From assembly GCA_963576565.1 (NCBI GenBank), contig OY755045.1, forward strand, positions 7,313,477-7,377,476: a DNA stretch of 64,000 nt, read 5' to 3'. The translations under genes and the position numbers were made by a program. Source of the DNA: Aspidapion aeneum. Lineage: Eukaryota > Arthropoda > Insecta > Coleoptera > Brentidae. Each line of letters starts with the position of its first letter. The first letter of the stretch is position 1. The notes beneath the pieces are model-generated. The model was not told the origin of the DNA. It saw nothing but the letters and a program-made list of their open reading frames with translations, and did not search any database. This document shows positions 56,501 through 64,000 of this stretch, piece after piece.

Positions 56501-59500
56501 GTAAGAAAAAAATAAAAGTTTAAAATGCCAAAATTCAAAACCGAAGTGAATTTGGCGACCTGTCTCGGCGTTATTATAAACACTTGTTCGCTAACTTTTC
56601 TAATGTTATGTAGAGAGCTTCGAAAGGTTTAATTTAATGTATTACATCATATATTTTTACAAAGTTAACTATTTAAAAAAATTAAAAAACTGAACTTTTT
56701 GGGTACCCATTAGGTCAGGAAAATTTTCATAAAAATTTTCAAAATAAAATTTTTCTTTTTACTGTGCTATAAAGAAGCTATCGGATCCCTAATACTAACC
56801 TAAAAATATTATAGTTGCAGATGTAATAGCTTTCGAGAAAAATAAAAGCAAAAGTTGTAAATTTTCAAAAAACTAAGAATTTTGTAAAAAAAAAGTTAAC
56901 TTTTTTGCTATTGGATTTTGGTCAAAACAATTATTATATTTTAATTGCTTACCCTACAAAATATTAAAAATGACCTCCAAAGTTGATCTAAATGTTAGTG
57001 TTTGTAAGAAAAAAATAAAAGTTTAAAATGCCAAAATTCAAAACCGAAGTGACTTTGGCGACCTGTCTCGGCGTTATTATAAACACTTGTTCGCTAACTT
57101 TTATATTGTTATGTAGAGAGCTTCGAGAGGTTTAATTTAATGTATTACAATATATATTTTTACAAAGTTAACTATTTTAAAAAATTAAAAAACTGAACTT
57201 TTTGGGTACCCATTGGGTCAGGAAAATTTTCATCAAAATTTTCAAAATAAAATTTTTCTTTTTACTGTGCTACAAAGAAGCTATGGAATCCCTAATACTA
57301 ACCTGAAAATATTATAGTTGCAGATGTAATAGTTTTCAAGAAAAATAAAAGCAAAAGTTGTAAATTTTCAAAAAATTAAGAATTTTGTCAAAAAAAAGTT
57401 AACTTTTTTGCTATTGGATTTTGGTCAAAACAATTATTATATTTTAATTGCTTACCCTACAAAATATTAAAAATGACCTCCAAAGTTAATCTAAAGGTTA
57501 GTGTTTGTAAGAAAAAAATAAAAGTTTAAAATGCCAAAATTCAAAACCGAAGTGACTTTGGCGACCTGTCTCGGCGTTATTATAAACACTTGTTCGCTAA
57601 CTTTTATACTGTTATGTAGAGAGCTTCGAGAGGTTTAATTTAATGTATTATAATATATATTTTTACAAAGTTAACTATTTTAAAAAATTAAAAAACTGAA
57701 CTTTTTGGGTACCCATTGGGTCAGGAAAATTTTGATCAAAATTTTCAAAATAAAATTTTTCTTTTTACTGTGCTACAAAGAAGCTATGGAATCCCTAATA
57801 CTAACCTGAAAATACTATAGTTGCAGATGTAATAGTTTTCGAGAAAAATAAAAGCAAAAGTTGTAAATTTTTAAAAAAATTAAGAATTTTGTCAAAAAAA
57901 AGTTAACTTTTTTGCTATTGGATTTTGGTCAAAACAATTATTATATTTTAATTGCTTACCCTACAAAATATTAAAAATGACCTCCAAAGTTGATCTAAAG
58001 GTTAGTGTTTGTAAGAAAAAAATAAAAGTTTAAAATGCCAAAATTCAAAACCGAAGTGACTTTGGCGACCTGTCTCGGCGTTATTATAAACAGTTGTTCG
58101 CTAACTTTTATATTGTTATGTAGAGAGCTTCGAGAGGTTTAATTTAATGTATTACAATATATATTTTTACAAAGTTAACTATTTTAAAAAATTAAAAAAC
58201 TGAACTTTTTGGGTACCCATTGGGTTAGGAAAATTTTCATCAAAATTTTCAAAAATTTTCATCAAAATTTTCAAAATAAAATTTTTCTTTTTACTGTGCT
58301 ACAAAGAAGCTATGGAATCCCTAATACTAACCTGAAAATATTATAGTTGCAGATGTAATAGTTTTCGAGAAAAATAAAAGCAAAAGTTGTAAATTTTCAA
58401 AAAATTAAGAATTTTGTCAAAAAAAAGTTAACTTTTTTGCTATTGGATTTTGGTCAAAACAATTATTATATTTTAATTGCTTACCCTACAAAATATTAAA
58501 AATGACCTCCAAAGTTGATCTAAAGGTTAGTGTTTGTAAGAAAAAAATAAAAGTTTAAAATGCCAAAATTCAAAACCGAAGTGACTTTGGCGACCTGTCT
58601 CGGCGTTATTATAAACACTTGTTCGCTAACTTTTATATTGTTATGTAGAGAGCTTTGAGAGGTTTAATTTAATGTATTATAATATATATTTTTACAAAGT
58701 TAACTATTTTAAAAAATTAAAAAACTGAACTTTTTGGGTACCCATTGGGTCAGGAAAATTTTCATCAAAATTTTCAAAATAATTTTTTTTTTACTGTGCT
58801 ATAAAGAAGCTATCGAATCCCTAATACTAACCTGAAAATATTATAGTTGCAGATGTAATAGTTTTCGAGAAAAATAAAAGCAAATGTTGTAAATTTTCAA
58901 AAAATTAAGAATTTTGTCAAAAAAAAGTTAACTTTTTTGCTATTGGATTTTGGTCAAAACAATTATTATATCTTAATTGCTTACCCTACAAAATATTAAA
59001 AATGACCTCCAAAGTTGATCTAAATGTTAGTGTTTGTAAGAAAAAAATAAAAGTTTAAAATGCCAAAATTGAAAACCGAAGTGACTTTGGCGACCTGTCT
59101 CGGCGTTATTATAAACATTTGTTCGCTCAGTTTTATATTGATATGTAGAGAGCTTCGAGAGGTTTAATTTAATGTCTTATAATATATATTTTTACAAAGT
59201 TAACTATTTTAAAAAATTAAAAAACTGAACTTTTTGGGTACCCATTGGGTCAGGAAAACTTTCATCAAAATTTTCAAAATAAAATTTTTCTTTTTACTGT
59301 GCTACAAAGAAGCTATGGAATCCCTAATACTAACCTGAAAATATTATAGTTGCAGATGTAATAGTTTTCGAGAAAAATAAAAGCAAAAGTTGTAAATTTT
59401 CAAAAAATTAAGAATTTTGTCAAAAAAAAGTTAACTGTTTTGCTATCGGATTTTGGTCAAAACAATTATTATATTTTAATTGCTTACCCTACAAAATATT

Positions 59501-60990
59501 AAAAATGACCTCCAAAGTTGATCTAAATGTTAGTGTTTGTAAGAAAAAAATAAAAGTTTGAAATGCCAAAATTTAAAACCGAAGTGACTTTGGCGACCTG
59601 TCGCGGCGTTATTATAAACACTTGTTCGCTAACTTTTATATTGTTATGTAGAGAGCTTCGAGAGGTTTAATTTACTGTAATATAATATATATTTTTACAA
59701 AGTTCACTATTTTAAAAAATTAAAAAACTGAACTTTTTGGGTACCCATTGGGTCAGGAAAATTTTCATCAAAATTTTCAACATAAAATTTTTCTTTTTAC
59801 TGTGCTACAAAGAAGCTATGGAATCCCTAATACTAACCTGAAAATATTATAGTTGCAGATGTAATAGTTTTCGAGAAAAATAAAAGCAAAAGTTGTAAAT
59901 TTTCAAAAAATTAAGATTTTTGTCAAAAAAAAGTTAACTTTTTTGCTATTGGATTTTGGTCAAAACAATTATTATATTTTAATTGCTTACCTTACAAAAT
60001 ATTAAAAATGACCTCCAAAGTTGATCTAAAGGTTAGTGTTTGTAAGAAAAAAATAAACGTTTAAAATGCCAAAATTCAAAACCGAAGTGACTTTGGCGAC
60101 CTGTCTCGGCGTTATTATAAACACTTGTTCGCTAACTTTTATATTGTTATATAGAGAGCTTCGAGAGGTTTAATTTATTGTATTATAATATATATTTTTA
60201 CAAAGTTAACTATTTAAAAAAATTAAAAAACTGAACTTTTTGGGTACCCATTGGGTCAGGAAAATTTTCATCAAAATTTTCTAAATAAAATTTTTCTTTT
60301 TACTGTGCTACAAAGAAGCTATGGAATCCCTGAAACTAACCTGAAAATATTATAGTTGCAGATGTAATAGTTTTCGAGAAAAATAAAAGCAAAAGTTGTA
60401 AATTTTCAAAAATTAAGAATTTTGTCAAAAAAAAGTTAACTTTTTTGCTATTGGATTTTGGTCAAAGCAATTATTATATTTTAATTGCTTACCCTACAAA
60501 ATATTAAAAATGACCTCCAAAGTTGATCTAAAGGTTAGTGTTTGTAAGAAAAAAATAAAAGTTTAAAATGCCAAAATTCAAAACCGAAGTGACTTTGGCG
60601 ACCTGTCTCGGCGTTATTATAAACACTTGTTCGCTAACTTTTATATTGTTATGTAGAGAGCTTCGAGAGGTTTAATTTAATGTATTATAATATATATTTT
60701 TACAAAGTTAACTATTTTAAAAAATTAAAAAACTGAACTTTTTGGGTACCCATTGGGTCAGGAAAATTTTCATCAAAATTTTCAAAATAAAATTTTTCTT
60801 TTTACTGTGCTACAAAGAAGCTATGGAATCCCTAATACTATCCTGAAAATATTATAGTTGCAGATGTAATAGTTTTCGAGAAAAATAAAAGCAAAAGTTG
60901 TAAATTTTCAAAAAATTAAGAATTTTGTCAAAAAAAAGTTAACTTTTTTGCTATTGGATTTTGGTCTAAACAATTATTATATTTTAATTG
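52735..60990. repeat. Satellite array, ~503-bp monomer, 14 full + 1 partial
   Basis: The landmark gttgatctaaa (one copy gttaatctaaa) recurs at 52735, 53237, 54471, 54973, 55473, 55976, 56479, 56982, 57485, 57989, 58514, 59014, 59517, 60020 and 60522. Spacings are 500-504, except for 1,234 where a mobile element is inserted and 525 where about 22 bp are duplicated at about 58245-58266. Each monomer includes gcgacctgtctcggcgttat, gggtacccattgggtcagg and several gaaaattttc palindromes. There is no reading frame. The last unit is cut by an LTR element at 60990. Confidence 0.97.
53412..54142 (-). mobile_element. Hairpin-ended CAGA element, copy 4, in satellite
   Basis: The ends and internal units are as in 18304-19047. 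The microsatellite is ~60 bp (53546-53605). Removing 53412-54142 (731 bp) leaves a satellite monomer of 503 bp. The join falls in tatata|ttttt, which fits insertion between A and T with no duplicated target, as Helitrons do, though T-run ambiguity remains. Confidence 0.88.
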
Positions 60991-61700
60991 TGGGGTTCCC
61001 TGGTGGTCCAGAAAGGAGATTGTCTGGAATTTAACGGTGTCAGGTGTGGACTGTATAAAGTTAAGGGAATAAGGTCATAGGCTAAGCTGGTACAAGGGAT
61101 TCTGAAATGGTCTAGTTTACCTTCTAGGTTAGTGTAGCAATAAACAAATGTATGTAAGGTAAAAATAATGCATTTTCACTTACCATTTTTATACAGGAAG
61201 TGGAACTCATGGGAGGACGCGCTGTTAAACCGTAGTTTTTGCACCCCACATTCCTGTGGTAGGAGAGTCGCTAACACGCGTGTATTATCGTTCGAAGGCG
61301 AAACGGTTCTCTCTGATGCGGCAGCAGGTATCGCTGCTGCGTTCATTCTCCCACATGGCGCCCAGTGGCGTCGTTAATCCATAGGCGTAGGAGAAAAGGA
61401 ATAAGTAGGAAGGAATGAGATTACGAAGGTCCATATTAAAGGAACTAGGAACCTTAGTAATTCAAAATGCATTTTATGTAAAGTAAATTAATTATAGCAA
61501 ATTGTAATATTTGCCTCTAAAACCGCGGGAGTTTCAAATGCAAATAACCCAGTAATTTTAAGTACTTAATTAGTTAATTAATACTAAATAAACAAAAAAT
61601 AGAAAATGCTCTAGTGAATCACCAAATAGCCTAATTCGAACCAATTTGGTAAATTATAGTAAAAAGAACATATTTACAAAAAGGAAGGCGGGACGAACCA
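60991..61700 (-). mobile_element. BEL/Pao 3' LTR, 710 bp
   Basis: The plus-strand borders are TGGGGTTCCC and GGGACGAACCA, giving TG...CA. The left border falls exactly where the satellite monomer is interrupted (ttttaattg|tggggtt). On the coding strand the LTR follows the polypurine tract at 61701-61716. A possible promoter box, the inverse of ttttatac, lies at about 61186-61193. The frame at 61168-61377 is not a gene. The matching 5' LTR should lie outside the window. Confidence 0.8.
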
Positions 61701-61716
61701 TTTCCCACCCCCCTGA
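61701..61716 (-). promoter_or_regulatory. Polypurine tract of the BEL/Pao element
   Basis: On the minus strand the sequence tcaggggggtgggaaa directly abuts the LTR. It is the expected primer site for plus-strand DNA synthesis in LTR retroelements. Confidence 0.75.
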
Positions 61717-61742
61717 GAATGCCCAGGGGCATTTCAGAGAGT

Positions 61743-64000
61743 TTAATTTGTAGGCAGGGCGCATAGTTTTACCAAAGGCCGTTTGTAGGTACCTTTAGTA
61801 GTCTTTACAATAGCAACCCGTGGAACATTATCAGAACCTTTAATAAGGTCTTCAATGCAGCCTAGGGGCCAATCCAATGGAGTGGAATTTTCATCTTTGA
61901 TCAGTACCATAGTACCAATATCAATGGAAGCAAGAGGTTGGTGCCATTTGGCTCGCTGTTGCAAAGTGTGCAAATATTCGCGATGCCAGCGAATCCAAAA
62001 ATCGCGGTGCATTCTTTGCAACAGTTGCCACCTGGACAGCCTGTTTAACGCAATATCGCAGTAGTTTGGATCGGGTATTGTACCTGGAGGCCTCAAATTT
62101 AAAAAATTATTAGGAGTCAAGACCGCCAGATCAGTAGGATCGGTGCTTAAGGCACATAAAGGACGTGAGTTCATTATGGCTTCAACTTGGGTTAAAACCG
62201 TATTTAATTCCTCATAGGTGAGTATTTGATTTCCAACTACCCTGTGAAGATGAGTCTTTAAAGATTTAATGTTTGATTCCCAAATGCCTCCCATGTGGGG
62301 AGCAGCAGGTGGGTTAAAAGACCAAACTATACCTTCCCCCTTCACGCAATCAGAAAAAATTTGTCGCAAGTATTTTTCAGAGGCCACGAAGTTGGTCCCG
62401 CAGTCTGAAGAGATCTTTGAGCATAGTCCTCTTCTAGCTATGAAGCGGCGCAGAGCAGCCAGAAAGGCTTCTGATGTCATATCAGAGACTAACTCTAAAT
62501 GCACGGCTTTAACAGCGCAACAGATAAATAAACAGACATATGCTTTCATGGTTTTTGCACCTCTGGTCCGACCAAGAGTAATCGTGAACGGACCACAAAA
62601 ATCTATACCTACATTTTCGAACACCTTTGCTTCGGAAACTCTAAATTTCGGTAGGTTACCCATAGGGGGTTGAAGGGAGTTAGGTTTAGTTTTCCAGCAA
62701 GTATGGCAAGAACTTAAAACTTTTCTCACTACCCTTTTAGCAGACAATACCCAGAAGTTTTGCATTAGTAAAAAAGTTGTGGTCTGTATACCACAATGAA
62801 GATTGCTGCGATGCAAATCTAAAATCAGTAATTCAGTGAATTTTGCACTAGAAGGCAAAAGAATTGGAAATTTTTTATCGTATGATAAATTTGAATGGCA
62901 TAAACGGCCTCCAACACGAAGCAAATCGTAGCTTTCATTATGCAAAAATGGACATAATTTTTGAAAAGCTTTTGGAAGCTGTTTCTTATCTTTTAGTAAT
63001 TCAATTTCTTTTTGGAAAGAAAAAGATTGTACGCATTTCGAAATAAAAAGTAAGCTTTTGTAGTAATCCTGATTTGTAAGGTAATCAGTAGCAAAATTGT
63101 ATGAGGGATTTTTAAACTTTTGTAACCCTCGCAAAAAGTAAGCAACTATTCTCTTAATTTTAAAAAGAGAACTGTATTTTTCAAACAAGTTGTTTACATA
63201 ATATTCAACTGTTTGTTCGCAAGTAAAAACGTTAAAAATATTTTTTCGCTGTTCTTCCAAAACTGCATTCCCATCGTAAGTAACTGTCATAAAATCCCAA
63301 GTATTTGTAGGTTGGTTTAGAAAAGAAGGCCCTTCTAACCAAAAATAAAATCTTTGTAAATCAGAGGGATACATTTCCCTAGTACCGCAGTCAGCAGGAT
63401 TTTGTTCAGTAGGAACATAATGCCAAAACTCAGGGCTAATTCTTCCTTGTATATAGGCAGTTCTATTCGAAACAAATGTTTTAAATTTGTGAGGAGATCC
63501 CTGAATCCAAGATAAGGTCACTGTGCTATCAGTAAAAGCAAGAATTTTATCAAATTTAATTTTTTCCGAGAACGTTTCTAGTAAAAAATCCATTAATTTA
63601 GCCAACAAAACAGCTCCTAAAAGCTCTAGTCTTGGTAAAGTTAGTTTACGACGCAACGGTGCGACTCTAGATTTACTACAAACAAAAAAAACTTTAATGT
63701 TTCCATCAGAATAAAAAATTCGAATATAAGCGACAGCACAATAGGCCCGTTCTGAACTATCGCAAAATCCTACTAGCTGGATTTGACTAGCATTAGGCAA
63801 AATTATTTGACGAGGAATTTTAACAGAATGCAAAAACTTTAATTCATTTTTAAATTTTTCCCATTTAAAAACAATTTCCGGACTGACAGGGTCGTCCCAG
63901 TTTAAGTCTTCTGCCCAGCAGTATTGAACAATTAATTTTAAAATTAAAACTATTGGCGCCAAAAAAGACAGAGGGTCGTAAATGCGGGCCAAATTACTTA
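61743..64000 (-). CDS. pol: BEL/Pao retrotransposon Pol, C-terminal part (open at window edge)
   Basis: An uninterrupted frame runs to a stop 27 bp before the polypurine tract. Residue numbers count from codon 63992. The start is not real: upstream codons S-N remain open to the edge. Residues 1-130 are the linker after the polymerase (RIYDPLSFLAPIV) and the RNase H start, with D78, E123, D155 and D201 as likely catalytic acids (GFCDSS, PRLELLG, FTDSTV, NPADCGT). Integrase follows: zinc finger H394, H399, C429, C432, then the core D464, D530, E572. The C-terminus (about 650-749, RWQLLQRMHRDFW, then GTMVLIKDE) is the BEL-type DUF5641 tail. All key residues seem intact, so this may be a young copy. 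The element sits in the satellite array. Confidence 0.95.
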   Translation of the reverse strand, partial: SNLARIYDPLSFLAPIVLILKLIVQYCWAEDLNWDDPVSPEIVFKWEKFKNELKFLHSVKIPRQIILPNASQIQLVGFCDSSERAYCAVAYIRIFYSDGNIKVFFVCSKSRVAPLRRKLTLPRLELLGAVLLAKLMDFLLETFSEKIKFDKILAFTDSTVTLSWIQGSPHKFKTFVSNRTAYIQGRISPEFWHYVPTEQNPADCGTREMYPSDLQRFYFWLEGPSFLNQPTNTWDFMTVTYDGNAVLEEQRKNIFNVFTCEQTVEYYVNNLFEKYSSLFKIKRIVAYFLRGLQKFKNPSYNFATDYLTNQDYYKSLLFISKCVQSFSFQKEIELLKDKKQLPKAFQKLCPFLHNESYDLLRVGGRLCHSNLSYDKKFPILLPSSAKFTELLILDLHRSNLHCGIQTTTFLLMQNFWVLSAKRVVRKVLSSCHTCWKTKPNSLQPPMGNLPKFRVSEAKVFENVGIDFCGPFTITLGRTRGAKTMKAYVCLFICCAVKAVHLELVSDMTSEAFLAALRRFIARRGLCSKISSDCGTNFVASEKYLRQIFSDCVKGEGIVWSFNPPAAPHMGGIWESNIKSLKTHLHRVVGNQILTYEELNTVLTQVEAIMNSRPLCALSTDPTDLAVLTPNNFLNLRPPGTIPDPNYCDIALNRLSRWQLLQRMHRDFWIRWHREYLHTLQQRAKWHQPLASIDIGTMVLIKDENSTPLDWPLGCIEDLIKGSDNVPRVAIVKTTKGTYKRPLVKLCALPTN

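Noticed and set aside
52735..60990. CRISPR-like direct-repeat array
   Set aside because: The 503-bp units are head-to-tail with no unique spacers; this is satellite DNA in a eukaryotic context.
61168..61377. Open frame inside the BEL LTR
   Set aside because: Antisense to the element and within the LTR; no domain.
61855..62673. Plus-strand frames opposite the BEL pol
   Set aside because: Shadows of the intact minus-strand reading frame.

Overview
This window looks like a transposon-filled, AT-rich stretch of an animal nuclear genome, most likely an insect. I base that on the mix of families: hAT elements and their non-autonomous relatives, jockey-, RTE- and I-like LINEs, a BEL/Pao LTR retroelement, Penelope-like repeats, and long satellite arrays. 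A beetle is a reasonable guess, but nothing in the window proves the order. I found no convincing host protein-coding gene. The only long intact reading frame is the BEL/Pao polyprotein cut by the right edge.

Layout. 1-5.4 kb: a hAT-type MITE with a perfect 8-bp target duplication, a second MITE, a decayed hAT element hosting a large foldback, and a diverged inverted-repeat block. 5.4-11.4 kb: a LINE fragment, a 1.4-kb foldback with arms near 490 bp, a smaller foldback, and a second copy of the first MITE inside a LINE remnant. 11.4-14.5 kb: a three-level nest (outer inverted-repeat element, hAT remnant, G-rich MITE), then LINE and MITE fragments. 15.3-20.5 kb: a dispersed hairpin-ended repeat, a Penelope-like fragment with a hammerhead-ribozyme-like core, a hAT transposase tail, and two tandem copies of a hairpin-ended, CAGA-containing element. 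21-24 kb: a 5'-truncated jockey LINE with poly-A and target duplication, then a 168/169-bp satellite. 24.7-27.2 kb: a hAT element carrying two later insertions, all three with 8-bp target duplications. 27-36 kb: MITEs, a 2.1-kb inverted-repeat element with a foldback, RTE-like LINEs, and a Penelope-like inverted pair. 37-52 kb: I-like LINE with RNase H, more LINEs, a solo LTR inside a MITE, a tRNA-like cloverleaf, and a third CAGA element whose microsatellite has grown to about 294 bp. 52.7-61 kb: fourteen full and one partial copy of a ~503-bp satellite, one of them split by a fourth CAGA element. 61-64 kb: the LTR and pol of a BEL/Pao element that interrupts the last satellite monomer.

No pathway emerges from these genes. 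The value of the window is its insertion history: nested target duplications order many events, and the regular satellite supplies empty sites that define element ends. All coordinates and matches were read by eye. Element classes rest on recognisable motifs, terminal repeats and target duplications rather than on database searches.
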